Assembly: GCA_009928645.1 (NCBI GenBank)
Contig: SACH01000007.1
Span: forward strand, 1 to 62,970
Direction: 5' to 3'
Source: Gammaproteobacteria bacterium
GTDB lineage: Bacteria; Pseudomonadota; Gammaproteobacteria; Chromatiales; Chromatiaceae
Length of the DNA stretch: 62,970 nt
Notes under the pieces: generated by a model
What the model was told of the DNA's origin: nothing
Seen by the model: only the letters and a program-made list of their open reading frames with translations
Database searches by the model: none
Part shown: in pieces, positions 47,986 through 58,193 of the stretch
Layout: the number at the start of each line of letters is the position of its first letter
Position numbering within the stretch: position 1 is the first letter of the stretch
Made by a program: the position numbers and the translations under genes

Positions 47986-48753
47986 ATGGCCATCGACTGG
48001 ACCACCTTTACCCTGGAGGTCGTCAACTTCCTGGTCCTGGTGTGGCTCCTCAAGCGGTTCCTCTACCAGCCGGTGCTCGAGGTCCTGGGCCGGCGGCAGG
48101 CGGGCGTCGCCCATACCCTGGCGGAGGCGCGGCGGGCCGAGGGGGAGGCGGCGGAACTGCGCGCCCAGTTCGAGCGGCGGCTGGCGGACTGGGAGGCGGA
48201 GAAGGCCAGTCTGCGCGCGGGGCTCCAGGCGGAGCTGGAGACCGAACGTGGCCGCCAACTCCAGGCCCTGTCCCGGACCCTGGGCGCGGAACGGGAGCGC
48301 CAGCGGGCCCAGGAGGACCATCAGGCGGCGGAGCTACGACGGGAACTGGAGGCCCAGGCGCTCCTCCAGGCGCGCCGCTTCGCCACCCGGCTCTTGTCCC
48401 GCCTCGCCGGACCGGAACTGGAGGGCCGCCTGATCGAGGTCTTCATCGCGGACCTCGCCCACCCGCCGGGGGATGAGTCCGCCCCAGAGGATAGCTTCGC
48501 CGGGCTGGATGTCAGCGCCCTCGGCGCTGAGGGCCGGGCCCGGATCACCAGCGCCTTCCCGGTAGCCGAGGCCCAGCGCCAGCGCCTGGCGGCAGCCCTG
48601 ACGGCCCGCCTGGGTCGGCCCCTGCCCCTGGATTGGGCCGAGGATGGGTCGCTTCTGGCTGGTCTGCGCCTCACCCTGGGACCCTGGCAACTTGACCTGA
48701 GTCTGGCGGACGAGCTCGACGCCTTTGCCCGGTCGGGCAACCATGGTGGCTGA
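47986..48753 (+). CDS. atpF: N-type ATPase subunit b
   Basis: 255 residues: one N-terminal membrane helix ([20 protein letters not shown]), a long charged coiled coil (Arg/Glu/Ala/Leu-rich, about 45-150), and a C-terminal part ([18 protein letters not shown], then [20 protein letters not shown]) resembling delta, as expected since N-ATPase operons lack a separate atpH. Forms the peripheral stalk. Starts nine bases after atpE and overlaps atpA by 11. Confidence 0.9.
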   Translation: MAIDWTTFTLEVVNFLVLVWLLKRFLYQPVLEVLGRRQAGVAHTLAEARRAEGEAAELRAQFERRLADWEAEKASLRAGLQAELETERGRQLQALSRTLGAERERQRAQEDHQAAELRRELEAQALLQARRFATRLLSRLAGPELEGRLIEVFIADLAHPPGDESAPEDSFAGLDVSALGAEGRARITSAFPVAEAQRQRLAAALTARLGRPLPLDWAEDGSLLAGLRLTLGPWQLDLSLADELDAFARSGNHGG

Positions 48754-50443
48754 GCGCCCCACCTCCCCCTTGGCTCGCCAGGCCGCCTGGCTGGCGGACT
48801 ACCGCCTTCGCTTACGGCTGGTGGAGCAGGGCAAGGTCGCGGCGGTGGGGGACGGCATCGCCTGGGTCGAGGGCCTGCCCTCCGCGGCCATGGACGAGAT
48901 CCTGGCCTTCGAGGACGGCAGCGAGGCCCTGGTCTTCCACCTTGGCGCCCAGCGCATCGGGGCCATCCTTCTCCATCAGGGTGAGGGGCTCACCGCCGGC
49001 GCCGCGGCCCGGCTCACCGGGCGCCAGCTCACCCTGGGCGTCGGGGATGCCTATCTGGGGCGAGTGGTGGATCCCCTGGGCCGGCCGCTGGACGGCGGTC
49101 CGGTCCTGGAAACCGGCGGCCGCCGGCCCCTGGAGGCCGCCTCGCCGCCCATCATCGCCCGTGACTTCGTCAGCCGGCCCCTGGTCTCGGGCAGCAAGAT
49201 CCTCGACACCCTGGTGCCCATCGGCAAGGGGCAGCGCCAGCTCATCATCGGTGACGCCGGTACCGGCAAGAGCGCCTTGGCCCTGGACATGGTTGTCGCC
49301 CAACGCGGCCGGCACGTCCGCTGCGTCTATGTGCTGATCAGCCAAAAACGCTCGGCGGTGGTGGCGACCCTAGAAACCCTGCGTCGTACCGGTGCCCTGG
49401 ACTATTGCTGCGTGGTGGTGGCGGAGGCCACCGCCACCCCGGGGCTCAAGTATCTGGCCCCCTTCGCTGGCTGCACCCTGGCCGAGGCCTGGATGGTGGC
49501 CGGACGCGACTGTCTGGTGGTCTACGACGATCTCAGCACCCATGCCCGCGCCTATCGGGAATTGTCGCTGTTGCTGCGCCGCCCCCCGGGGCGGGAGGCC
49601 TATCCCGGGGACATCTTCTATCTGCACTCGCGGCTGCTGGAACGTTCCACCTGCCTGGCGGCCGCCAAGGGCGGCGGCAGCATGACGGCCCTGCCGCTCA
49701 TCGAGACCGAGCAGGGGGAGATCGCCGCCTACATCCCCACCAACCTCATCTCCATCACCGATGGCCAGATCTACCTGGACCCCCAGCTCTTCGCCCGCGG
49801 TTTTCTGCCCGCCATCGACGTCACCCGCTCGGTGTCACGCATCGGCGGCAAGGCCCAGCCCCCGGCCATCCGCGCCGAGGCCGGGCGCATGAAACTGGAT
49901 TTTCTCCAGTTTCTGGAGCTGGAAGTCTTTACCCGCTTCGGCGCCCGTCTGGAGGCGAGCGTGGCGGCCAAGATCCAGCGTGGCCGGCTGCTGCGGGATC
50001 TGCTCAAGCAGGAGCGCCTGGCCCCCCTGTCCCCGGAACAGCAACTGGCCTGGCTGATCGCCTACAACGAGGGCCTGTTCGATGACCTGGCGGGGGACGA
50101 AGCGGCCATCGCCACCCGTCTGGCCCACCTGCTCGCCCGCGCCGCCGCCTCGCCTCTGACTCTAGGCGATGACCGTTCGGTTTGGCGCAGGGCCCTGGTG
50201 GAGTGGGCGCACCAGGCGTCTTCGGCTACCGATGCGATCACCCGTCAGCAAGCAGGTTGGCGCCAACCGAGCGCAGCTCATCCAGGTCGGGATCCATTGG
50301 GGCAGGACCAGCAAGGTCAGGACCGACTAGATCAGAATCAGCCAGGCCAAGCTAAGCCGGCAGAGGATCACGCCGGTCAAGCGGGCTCAACCCGGGTCTT
50401 GGTGGATCAGCCGGGGGAGGTTGGCCATGAGCCGCCGCCGTGA
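48743..50443 (+). CDS. atpA: N-type ATPase subunit alpha
   Basis: 566 residues. Non-catalytic nucleotide-binding subunit: N-terminal beta barrel ([20 protein letters not shown]), Walker [18 protein letters not shown] (about 171-178), [15 protein letters not shown], and [20 protein letters not shown]. The family C-terminus ends near residue 500; the rest is a Gln/Gly/Asp/Pro-rich tail ([20 protein letters not shown]) with no family match. Overlaps atpG by 17 bases. Confidence 0.94.
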   Translation: MVAERPTSPLARQAAWLADYRLRLRLVEQGKVAAVGDGIAWVEGLPSAAMDEILAFEDGSEALVFHLGAQRIGAILLHQGEGLTAGAAARLTGRQLTLGVGDAYLGRVVDPLGRPLDGGPVLETGGRRPLEAASPPIIARDFVSRPLVSGSKILDTLVPIGKGQRQLIIGDAGTGKSALALDMVVAQRGRHVRCVYVLISQKRSAVVATLETLRRTGALDYCCVVVAEATATPGLKYLAPFAGCTLAEAWMVAGRDCLVVYDDLSTHARAYRELSLLLRRPPGREAYPGDIFYLHSRLLERSTCLAAAKGGGSMTALPLIETEQGEIAAYIPTNLISITDGQIYLDPQLFARGFLPAIDVTRSVSRIGGKAQPPAIRAEAGRMKLDFLQFLELEVFTRFGARLEASVAAKIQRGRLLRDLLKQERLAPLSPEQQLAWLIAYNEGLFDDLAGDEAAIATRLAHLLARAAASPLTLGDDRSVWRRALVEWAHQASSATDAITRQQAGWRQPSAAHPGRDPLGQDQQGQDRLDQNQPGQAKPAEDHAGQAGSTRVLVDQPGEVGHEPPP

Positions 50444-51659
50444 ATTGGCCCAGCGGCTGGGCGCCCTGACCGATATTGCCGACATCCTGGGGGCAATGAA
50501 AAGTCTGGCCCTGATGGAAACCCGCATCCTGCTGGGCTTCATCGCCTGCCAGGAACGGATGGTGGCGGGCATCGAGGTCGCCCTCGCTGAATTTCTGGCC
50601 TGGCACCCGGAGCTGATACAACCCGCGGCCCGGGTGGCGGAGGGTGAAGGGGGTTGCATCCCCTGGCGGGCGGTCACCCCTGCCCCAAGAGCGGAGCTCC
50701 GGCCACCGGCTCGGTTTGTCCCAGAGACAGCGCTCTGGGTGCTGGTCGGCTCGGAACAAGGTTTCTGTGGTGATTTCAATGCCCGCCTCGCGGCACGGGT
50801 GCGGGACTCCAAGGCACTGGCGCTGGCGGGTCGCTGGCTGGTCGTCGGTCAGCGTTTGGCCACCAAGCTCGGCGATGACCCGCGCATCCTTCTGCAACTC
50901 CCCGGCGCCACCGTCGCCGACGAGGTACCGGCGGTGTTGCTGCGACTCACCCGGGAACTCAGCCGCCTGCTGGGGGCTGCGTCTGTGGCGGCCCACCAGG
51001 TGGGGGGGCAGGCGAGTGATCCGGCGGGGGTCCAGGGGGGAGATACGGCGCGGGAGCCCACGGGGAGGGCGATGGGGGAGATAGCGAGTGAGGCGGCGTG
51101 GAAGCCAGCGGGGGGCGGGCTGGGAGTGCTTTATCAGGATGAAGCGACCAACACTTTGCAGTTACGCCAGTTATTGCCGCTGGGCGGTCCATCCGGCCCG
51201 TCGGGAGCTATAGGTGTCGGACCGCCAATGGTAGTGGACGGTTTACCGCCGGGAGCGCCAAAGGTCTTACCGCCAGCAGCAACGCAACCGGTGCCACCTG
51301 CCAAGCCAGAACCGATCCCGCCTTCAAAAGCTGAGCACAACCCACATTCGACGGTGGACCCCATTTCCCCCAAGTGGCCAGAACGGACCCGAATCCATCC
51401 TTTTCCACCGGCCATCCAATTGCCCCCCGGGGAACTGCTCGACGGCCTCACCCGGCACTACCTTTACGCCGTCCTGAACCAGGTCCTCTACAGCTCCCTG
51501 ACGGCGGAAAACCGCCAGCGTCAGGCCCACATGGATCAGGCCCTGCAACGCCTGGAAGAGAAGGCCGAGCGTCTGCGCCGGGCCTGCAATGCCCAGCGCC
51601 AGGAGGAGATTACGGAGGAGATCGAGATCATCCTGCTCTCCGCCGACGCGATGAACTGA
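50427..51659 (+). CDS. atpG: N-type ATPase subunit gamma with long low-complexity inserts
   Basis: 410 residues against the usual 280-300. The N-terminal helix ([33 protein letters not shown]), the Rossmann-like middle ([19 protein letters not shown]) and the C-terminal helix ([34 protein letters not shown]) are intact. Between them lie a Gly/Ala-rich stretch (about 190-232) and a Pro-rich stretch (about 252-338; [20 protein letters not shown]). Both are outside the rotor-contacting coiled coil, so function may be kept. Last gene of the operon. Confidence 0.88.
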   Translation: MSRRRELAQRLGALTDIADILGAMKSLALMETRILLGFIACQERMVAGIEVALAEFLAWHPELIQPAARVAEGEGGCIPWRAVTPAPRAELRPPARFVPETALWVLVGSEQGFCGDFNARLAARVRDSKALALAGRWLVVGQRLATKLGDDPRILLQLPGATVADEVPAVLLRLTRELSRLLGAASVAAHQVGGQASDPAGVQGGDTAREPTGRAMGEIASEAAWKPAGGGLGVLYQDEATNTLQLRQLLPLGGPSGPSGAIGVGPPMVVDGLPPGAPKVLPPAATQPVPPAKPEPIPPSKAEHNPHSTVDPISPKWPERTRIHPFPPAIQLPPGELLDGLTRHYLYAVLNQVLYSSLTAENRQRQAHMDQALQRLEEKAERLRRACNAQRQEEITEEIEIILLSADAMN

Positions 51660-51938
51660 TCGTCCAGACGGGGAGGCAGGTCAGGGCAGGGCGGCAGCTT
51701 GCAGCTCCAGTATCCCCCCAAGGGCCCAAGCGGGCTGAACCAGACTAGCCCCCCGCCGGACTGAGCGGCGGCCTCCATGCGCTGGTCCTCCCCCTGGCCT
51801 TGCGTCAGCGGCTGGCGCCAGCGAGGCCGATAAAGAGATGCTCCAGGTCGGTCGTGAAACTGCCCTGGTTATGGAGCCCTGTCAAATACCTCTGCCAGGG
51901 GCCAGACCGCGGAGGTTGCGCAACGGACGGTCTGAGAC

Positions 51939-53248
51939 TCATGGCGTCAGGGTTTCCACCTCAAAGCCCACCAGCTTGCGCTCCTGGCGGCTGAATTCGA
52001 CGCCGAGAAGATGAACAGGCTGGCCCGAGCCCCGGTGGGGGGCGGCATAGCCCTTGGCCTTGATTTGTTCCAGGGCGCGACCCTCGGGGCCGGCCGCCAC
52101 CAGCTTAAACTCAATCAGATAAATGTGACCGTTGAAGCGCAGGGTCAGATCCAGCCGCCCGGCGTTGCTGCTCTCCTCTGGCGTCAGGTCCAGGCCCAGG
52201 CTGGCGAAGTAGGCATAGGAATAAAGGCGCCGAGTTGGTTCATCGCCCCGATAGTGAGATAGCCCGTCTGAAACAGCAACGCCTCGGTACTGATATGGTC
52301 GACATCGAAGGCCGAGAGCAGGCGTTCGCTGGTCTGCCAATGCTCCAGATCGGGCACGAAGACCTGGCGGCTGGTCAGCACCTCAAGCAGAAAGGTCGGT
52401 GTCGCGGTCTCGAACCACCAGGGGTGAAACAGGCGTTTCTTGAATAGCAACAACAGATCGAAGGGGTTGTAGACCGCCTCCCCGGTCCAGTTGTAGCCGT
52501 TGTACCAGGCCCGGATCTGGTCGCGGTCCAGGCCGGCCAGCTCGGGTGTGAAGACCTGGTCCAAATCGGCCTCGGTGTAGCCGCAGATGGCCGAGTAATC
52601 CGCGTCCAAGGTGATGTCCGTCAGGTTGTTCAGCCCCGAGAACAGGCTGAACTTGCTGAACTTGCTGACCCCGGTCAGAAAGGCAAAGCGGATATGCGCG
52701 TCTGAGTCCTTGATCACGGAGTAGAGGTTACGCAACCCATCGCGCATCCGGCGCGCCGTCTCCGGGTCAGTCAGGTTGTCCAGAATCGGCTTGTCGTACT
52801 CGTCCACCAGCACGACCACCCGCTCGCGCGTGGTCGCGTGGGCCTTGCGCATCAGCTCGGCGAAACAGCCGGCGAGGGTCGGCTCCTCACAGCGGATGCC
52901 CAGAACCTCCTGATTGATGCCAAGTTGCTCGCGGATCTTGGCGTCGAGTTCATCCGGCTGCCGCACCACTCCGCCGCCAAAGCTCAGCCGGATCACCGCA
53001 CAGCGCCGGGACCAGTCCCAGCGATGTCCGGCCTCCAGCCCGCGGAACAGCGCCTCGTTGCCGCTAAGGAGTTCAGCCAGGGTGTCCAGGAACAGCGACT
53101 TGCCGAAGCGTCGCGGGCGGGAGAGGAAATAATACTTGCCCTCGTCGATCAGCCGCAGGGCAAAGCCGGTCTTATCAACATAGTAGTAATCCCCCTCGCG
53201 AATCTGGCGAAAGGTCTGGATGCCGATGGGCAAGGCTCGTCGCAACAT
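51939..53248 (-). pseudogene. AAA-ATPase-like / PD-(D/E)XK nuclease gene broken by an internal deletion
   Basis: N-terminal part in one frame: LPIGIQTFRQIREGDYYYVD, KYYFLSRPRRFGKSLFLDTL (P-loop), VVVLVDEYDKPILDNLTDP, typical of the AAA-ATPase_like family. After LLFQTGYLTIG near 52250 the frame runs into unrelated sequence. The PDDEXK_9 nuclease end continues in the next frame: LYSYAYFASLGLDLTPEESS, AGRLDLTLRFNGHIYLIEFK, QPVHLLGVEFSRQERKLVG. About 80 residues normally between these blocks are missing, so a deletion that shifted the frame has inactivated the gene. True start is the ATG at MLRRALPIG. Confidence 0.85.
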
Positions 53249-53346
53249 AGTGGTAAGTGGCTGGTTTTTATCTTTTAAACAATAGTTGAATGTTAGCGCG
53301 AGCGGATGTGCCCGCCCTCCCTGGATCGGATGAGCCAGGCCGAATA

Positions 53347-54855
53347 TCACCAATACCGGCTTTCAAAGCGGCGCAAGCGCCCTTCCAGGCGCCATTGCTC
53401 GGCGGCCTTGTCATTGGCGCTCAGGTAGGTCTGACAAACGGCGGAGGGGGCCTCGCCTAACGCCTGTCCCTCGCAGGCCGCGACCGGCTCCGGCTCGGGC
53501 TGAGCACCAAAGCTCCGCCACAGGCTGCCGCCGGGGGCGAAGGACTGCTCCAGACTGGTTCTTACCAGTCTTTTGACCTCGTCCCAGGTCAGGCCGTAAT
53601 CCTGGATCGCCCGAATGAATTCCTCGGTGTGACTGCTGCGGGAAATCCCCTGGTCGTCGGTACCCAGCATGACCGGGACCCCGGCGTCCAGATAGGTCAG
53701 GAAGGGATGATCCCCGCCCGTCACCCCCAGGACCTGGGCGTTGCTGGTCAGGAGGATGGAAAGGCCCACCCCCTGGTTGGCCATGTCCGCCACCAGCCCC
53801 TGCCAATCGGGCTCATGCTTCAGCGAGACCCCATGGGCGAGGCGGTTGGCGCCGGCGATCCTGACGGCCTGACTAATATGAAAGCTCAGTTCGGAGGGCG
53901 CGACGAGGTTGCCGGTCAGTTCCCCGGCATGGAGGGAGATCTTCAGCCCGGGGTATTTTCCCCGGAGAAAGGCCAGCATCGCCATGTGCTGCCCATAATG
54001 GGCCAGGGCGTTCGGGTGATCCTCCGGTGACACCAGATCCACCCCCAGCACCGCCCCCCGCGCGCCCATCTCCGCGCCAAAGATGAGCGAGGCGAACACC
54101 CACTGATTGGAGGAGGTGCGGTTGGCCTGCTGGATGAAGCGGATGCTCACCGCGCAGGCGGGAGGGGCGGGCACTTGCTCACAGCCCAGGATCGCCCGCT
54201 GGCGGGTCACGAGGTCGGTGATTTCCGCCTCGCCAGCAGCCAGCAGGCTGCGGACGCCGGCCACGTAGGTCTGGTAGTCCGTCGCCAGATCGCCCGTCCA
54301 GGGGAGTTGGTCGATGAGCTGGCTCAAGCCATCGCCCTGAAGGGTGATCAGCAACTCCAGATAGTCCGTCTGGTCCGCCGCCGCCCGGGTGGCCGCCTCG
54401 GCGAGCATCTCCGGTTTGTGGGTGGCGCTGATCAGGCCGAACCGGGAAAAGGTGGCGAAGAAGTGATCGTGACCGTAGCGGGGTGGTTCCAGGGGAAAGT
54501 TGCGCATGGACAGGCCGTCGATGGCCTGGTCATAAAGGGTCTGATCGGCGATGACCTCGGCGACTGGCAGGGAGCCATCCGCGCAGGGCGCCGCTAGGAT
54601 CTGCCAGGTGGTGATATCGATGCAGGCGCCGTCGTCGGCGGCCCAGCGCAGATAACTTTCGGCATAGGGCACCCCGACCAGATGGCTATGGATGTCCCCG
54701 CCCTTGGGCATCCCCTTGACGAACAGCGCCAGGAGGGCCGGATCGTTCCTGATCGCGTCCAGGTAGTGCGCCACTCCCTGATGGGAGGTCCCTGAACCCC
54801 CGCATCCGGTCAGCAGCAAGGCCAGGATCAGGCTCTTTAGCAGGCGCTTGTGCAT
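53347..54855 (-). CDS. Lipoprotein adenosine-deaminase-family enzyme
   Basis: 502 residues. Signal peptide MHKRLLKSLILALLLTGCGG with lipobox Cys17, then an adenosine/AMP deaminase-like TIM barrel with zinc ligands in MPKGGDIHSHLVG, ISLHAGELTGN, ANRLAHGVSLKHE and MLGTDDQGISRSS. An exported, membrane-anchored nucleoside deaminase resembling the ADGF group, likely scavenging purines in the periplasm. An ATG at 54891 would add 12 residues before the signal and is less likely. A 92-bp gap follows to the broken AAA gene. Confidence 0.88.
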   Translation of the reverse strand: MHKRLLKSLILALLLTGCGGSGTSHQGVAHYLDAIRNDPALLALFVKGMPKGGDIHSHLVGVPYAESYLRWAADDGACIDITTWQILAAPCADGSLPVAEVIADQTLYDQAIDGLSMRNFPLEPPRYGHDHFFATFSRFGLISATHKPEMLAEAATRAAADQTDYLELLITLQGDGLSQLIDQLPWTGDLATDYQTYVAGVRSLLAAGEAEITDLVTRQRAILGCEQVPAPPACAVSIRFIQQANRTSSNQWVFASLIFGAEMGARGAVLGVDLVSPEDHPNALAHYGQHMAMLAFLRGKYPGLKISLHAGELTGNLVAPSELSFHISQAVRIAGANRLAHGVSLKHEPDWQGLVADMANQGVGLSILLTSNAQVLGVTGGDHPFLTYLDAGVPVMLGTDDQGISRSSHTEEFIRAIQDYGLTWDEVKRLVRTSLEQSFAPGGSLWRSFGAQPEPEPVAACEGQALGEAPSAVCQTYLSANDKAAEQWRLEGRLRRFESRYW

Positions 54856-55008
54856 CGGCAAACCAAAGCTAACTGTCATGAGAAGCCTCACCGCATCCCT
54901 GATGGTGAAAGAAACTGCTGGAGAATTTCACGCGAAACCATCATGAGAAAGTTATTCAACACAATGAATATTAACGTTTTTACGTGATTTTATTCGCAAA
55001 TTGAACGG

Positions 55009-56208
55009 CTAAAAATCCAGCGTGGCCCTGAGACCGAAGACCCATCCCCTGACATCCTCCCCGGCGCGATAACGGTCGTTCATGTACTGAATATCAGCGG
55101 ACAGGGCTAGCCAATCCGTGGTGACGAAGCGGTAATAAGCCTCGCCGATCCACGTGCTGGCCAGGGATGGTTCATTCGGCGGGGCGGCCATCGGCCCTTC
55201 CCCGCCCGGTGAAGTATCCCCCTCTGGGCCTTGCAGGTAGCCCACGGCCAGCCCGAGATTGTCCCGCGCCCGCCCCCAAGCCGTGCCAAGCACATTGAGC
55301 CCGCCCGTGTAGCGGGCGATGTAATCGCCCAGGAGCGCATCTCCTTGCCATACCAGGCGCAGGAAGACCCCCCAGCCGTTACCCAGTTCCTGGTCCAGGG
55401 AGAGGACCGCGCCCTCAGCCCGGTCCAGTCCTGCCCCGGGGGCGGCGGCAAAGTCCGGCGTGGTGGTGAAATACATCAAGCGATAATTGCCCTCGCCCCA
55501 GGCTGTCCCCAGCCGGTAAGCCAACCCGGCCGCATAGTAACTGAACGGCTCCCCGGCCTCGTTTTCTTCCGCATTCAGGCCCAGGGCAGTGAGGGTCCAG
55601 TCCTGATAACGCCACTCCATGGCCCCGCCGGGATCATAAGTCGGCAGATAGGAACTATGCGAATTGGCGAAGGCGACGTTCATGAATTGGGTATTTTCAT
55701 CGCTGGCATAGGCGTTTTGATCCAGGAACGCGCCGGTGTCGAGGATGCCCCCGGTGAATCGCAGCGCATGATCGTCAGCGAACTGGAAATCATGGCTATA
55801 GGTCGCCACCAGCAAATAGCTGCGGTTACTGCCGTTGATATCCTTAACGTCCTCCTCCAGGCTGGCTGCCCACGGGGCCAGGGCGAAGGGTGAATCGGCA
55901 TTGAGGTCATTGCCCAGGGCGAAATCGAACAGCAGATAGACCTGATCCCGGTCGGTAAGATTCAGGGTCAGATCCGGCATCAGGGCGGCGCCACCGCCGC
56001 ATTTGTTCTCGTCCCCGGCCCCCGAAACCTGCTGACACTGCGTCGCCATGGCGATGGTACCACCCAGGGCCAGCCGCTCAGTGACATCGTAGGCCAACGC
56101 TTCCTGCCCTAGGAGGGTGGCGACCAGCAAGGTCAGCACGCTTGGGGCGGATAGGCGCCCGGGCTGCTTGGGGAACGCCGGATTTGGGCAACCAGATCCC
56201 ACCTTCAC
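55009..56208 (-). CDS. Outer-membrane carbohydrate-type porin (OprB-like)
   Basis: About 399 residues from a GTG with GGAG upstream. Signal peptide SVLTLLVATLLGQEALA, a mature barrel rich in alternating aromatic strands (FALGNDLNADSPFALAPWAA; LLVATYSHDFQFADDHALRF; WTLTALGLNAEENEAG) and a C-terminal Phe (GWVFGLRATLDF), the signal for BAM insertion. Closest resemblance is to OprB-like carbohydrate-selective porins; the ligand is unknown. Longer starts (ATG 56268, TTG 56286) precede the signal peptide without clear ribosome sites. Confidence 0.75.
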   Translation of the reverse strand: MKVGSGCPNPAFPKQPGRLSAPSVLTLLVATLLGQEALAYDVTERLALGGTIAMATQCQQVSGAGDENKCGGGAALMPDLTLNLTDRDQVYLLFDFALGNDLNADSPFALAPWAASLEEDVKDINGSNRSYLLVATYSHDFQFADDHALRFTGGILDTGAFLDQNAYASDENTQFMNVAFANSHSSYLPTYDPGGAMEWRYQDWTLTALGLNAEENEAGEPFSYYAAGLAYRLGTAWGEGNYRLMYFTTTPDFAAAPGAGLDRAEGAVLSLDQELGNGWGVFLRLVWQGDALLGDYIARYTGGLNVLGTAWGRARDNLGLAVGYLQGPEGDTSPGGEGPMAAPPNEPSLASTWIGEAYYRFVTTDWLALSADIQYMNDRYRAGEDVRGWVFGLRATLDF

Positions 56209-56280
56209 TGCATCAGCTCCGGGATGAGGGGGCCGGCCCGCGCCCCGGGGTCGAATGAGACTTGGCATGGGTGAGGGTGC

Positions 56281-56331
56281 TCGCAATGGCCACTTCAGGC
56301 TAGGGTTGGTGGTAAATCAGGCATGGTGACC
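56281..56331. repeat. Short dispersed repeat, copy 1
   Basis: TCGCAATGGCCACTTCAGG and the following TAGGGTTGGTGGTAAATCAG match 58250-58289 closely. In the second copy the same sequence lies inside a transporter-like reading frame; here the frame has a stop. It lies upstream of the porin gene. Confidence 0.5.
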
Positions 56332-56346
56332 CAAGTCGCTATCAGG

Positions 56347-57201
56347 TCAGATAGCCGAGGCGTTGAACCTCACCGCGACAATCAGACGGTAACCGACGCC
56401 AGGATCGGTGAGGATCAGGTCCGTGCTCACCCCTGCCTGGCCCAGCCTGCGGCGCAGGCGGCGGATCAGGGTATTGAGGGCCTGATGGGCGCTCTCGCCG
56501 CCCTGGGGATAGAGAGCCTCTTCCAGGAGCTTCCGGGGGGTGGACTGGCCGGGTTGCCGGCCCAGCAGCGCCAGGAGTGACTGGCGTACCTGTTCGCTCG
56601 CGGCGGCCAGGAAGGGGCTCAGGTCCAGCCGCTGGCCGCGGGTTTCTCCACCGTCATCGCCCGGGCGCAAGGCCTGGTCGAAGAGCCCCTCCAGCCGCGC
56701 GGCACTGGTGCCCAGGCGGTCAAGGTGTTTGGCGAGGGTCGCGGTCCCGGGCTGGAGCCCGAGCAGCTTCAACTGGGTCTTGATGATCGCCAGCGGGGTG
56801 CGGTACTGGTGGGCGATGCGGTCGAGGAAGTCGTCGCGGGCCTGACGCGCCCGCCGCCAGAGGAACGTCAGACGGAAATGAGGCACGGGCACGGCCTGGC
56901 CGGCGTTCCGCAGTTCCAGGTCCAGTTCGGCCAGGGTTTGGGCGAACCGTTCGCTCAGGATGCTGACCTTGCTCGCCGTGATCCGATACGCGATGGGGTC
57001 TGGCACCTGGGCAAAGTCACGGTCGGCGAGCCGCTGCAGATCCGCCCGGTCATAGGCCACCTCATCGACGGCGGTCCCCACCAGGAAGGCGGTCGGACTG
57101 AACAGCGCCGCCATTCCCGCCCGGTCACGGCGTACTAAATAGGTACCCAGGTAGCGCGTCAGGGCAAGTTGCAGCTCCGCTTCGGGGCTGACGATTGACA
57201 T
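56347..57201 (-). CDS. NTF2-like / HisKA / winged-helix fusion protein
   Basis: 284 residues in three parts. 1-115 is NTF2/SnoaL-like (YLVRRDRAGMAALFSPTAFL; VDEVAYDRADLQRLADRDFA). 120-180 is a histidine-kinase dimerisation domain with an H-box DRIAHQYRTPLAIIKTQLKL, His131 present, and a typical second helix (KHLDRLGTSAARLEGLFDQA). 195-275 is an OmpR-type winged helix (SLLALLGRQPGQSTPRKLLE; QALNTLIRRLRRRLGQAG; LTDPGVGYRLIV). There is no ATPase domain and no receiver. It may be a one-component regulator that uses HisKA to dimerise or to be phosphorylated by another kinase. Oriented towards the porin gene. Function is inferred. Confidence 0.8.
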   Translation of the reverse strand: MSIVSPEAELQLALTRYLGTYLVRRDRAGMAALFSPTAFLVGTAVDEVAYDRADLQRLADRDFAQVPDPIAYRITASKVSILSERFAQTLAELDLELRNAGQAVPVPHFRLTFLWRRARQARDDFLDRIAHQYRTPLAIIKTQLKLLGLQPGTATLAKHLDRLGTSAARLEGLFDQALRPGDDGGETRGQRLDLSPFLAAASEQVRQSLLALLGRQPGQSTPRKLLEEALYPQGGESAHQALNTLIRRLRRRLGQAGVSTDLILTDPGVGYRLIVAVRFNASAI

Positions 57202-57452
57202 CGCGGAGTGGTTTCTCCTGGGCAGAGGGTGTCGCGCCGACGGCAGGCAGCCGGGATCGCTACGGTAAGGCGAAAGGCGCCGGTCAGACAAGGAACAGCG
57301 GATGACCGGATCTGACGCCAAATGACGGCAGGGGGACGCCGGGAGTGTAAGGCCCGACTTTACCAGTAGTGGACCTGGCGGCGGCATGGGGAAAAATCGA
57401 CACTTGGGGTTGTGTCGGTGAGGCAATCTTCCTCCGACCCACAGTCCACCTC
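57202..57452. other. Intergenic region upstream of two divergent units
   Basis: Holds the presumed promoter of the fusion regulator on the minus strand. No ORF, hairpin or repeat that I can support. Confidence 0.4.
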
Positions 57453-57480
57453 TTGAGTTTTACCCTAGCCAATTTACTAT
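57453..57480 (+). promoter_or_regulatory. Sigma-70-like promoter of the toxin-antitoxin locus
   Basis: TTGAGT, 16-bp spacer, TACTAT. It lies about 60 bp upstream of a strong AGGAGG site that precedes the antitoxin reading frame. The base composition is AT-rich against its surroundings. Confidence 0.55.
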
Positions 57481-57552
57481 CTTCGGCAAGACAGTACGCC
57501 ATGCCTACTCGCTCAGCGAGGATACGCCCATCGCGCATAGGAGGACTTTTCA

Positions 57553-57783
57553 ATACGTAAACAGAGTGTTAAGTATGATTCACCCCTGGATGCCCTTGTG
57601 GCCATCGCTAAGCGTTTGAGTCGCTACGAAGCGGATAGCGGGATGGATTCTGAGGAATTTTTTCTCCGTTTCGGCCGCGGTGAACTCGATGACGACGCCA
57701 GGGTTATCGACTGGGCCAACGACTATCGCCACTTCCTTGCCCTACGTGGCAGTCTGGATGAGCGACTGCATGAAGCCGCATAG
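57553..57783 (+). pseudogene. Antitoxin-like gene with its start codon apparently changed to ATA
   Basis: A perfect AGGAGG lies eight bases before an ATA codon, and the frame IRKQSVKYDSPLDALVAIAK continues into RLSRYEADSGMDSEEFFLRF and DDDARVIDWANDYRHFLALR, which looks like a small antitoxin of TumE-type loci. The first ordinary start is a GTG at 57598, after the conserved VKYDSPLDAL block. So either ATA is used, or the start was lost. The stop overlaps the toxin frame by 14 bases, as in intact pairs. Confidence 0.6.
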
Positions 57784-58158
57784 TCTGCTAGCGAACTACC
57801 TGCAAGGCGTGGAATCGGCCTTTGCGGCCCTGCGGGCGTCTATGTGGAGAATTACCTCGAGGAATTGCTAAGCCCTACGCGGGCCACCTTGCGTATCCGC
57901 ATCCGCTTTCCCTCGGGTGGGCTTCTGGAGATTAATGAAGCGGTTGTAGTTGAATGTGGACGTCTGCAACATCTGGATTATCGTTACCACTGCCAGGGGC
58001 CTGAAGCCCAACTGGTGTTCTGTTACGACAGCACGCCGCACTTCCCCGATTTGCCTGGTTTTCCGCATCACAAGCATTTGCCATTCACAACCCTACCGGC
58101 CCGACGTCCTCCTCTGGAGGAGTTAATTGCCGAGGCCGCCAGTAGTTTTACCGACTAA
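57770..58158 (+). pseudogene. TumE-type toxin (DUF6516) with a frameshift
   Basis: The first part MKPHSLLANYLQGVESAFAA and LRA is in one frame; the rest (VYVENYLEELLSPTRATLRI, then PEAQLVFCYDSTPHFPDLPG and FPHHKHLPF) is in another. The switch falls in the CTGCGGGCGTC run near 57837, where one extra G would restore VESAFAALRG-VYVENYLEEL. Conserved blocks of DUF6516/TumE are all present apart from this. Either a single-base deletion or a sequencing error. Confidence 0.75.
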
Positions 58159-58193
58159 GCATGGTCTTGCTGATCGCCGGCGGCCTGGTCAGG

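Noticed and set aside
57598..57783. GTG at 57598 as the antitoxin start
   Set aside because: It leaves out the conserved VKYDSPLDAL block and has no ribosome site, while AGGAGG lies well placed before the ATA.
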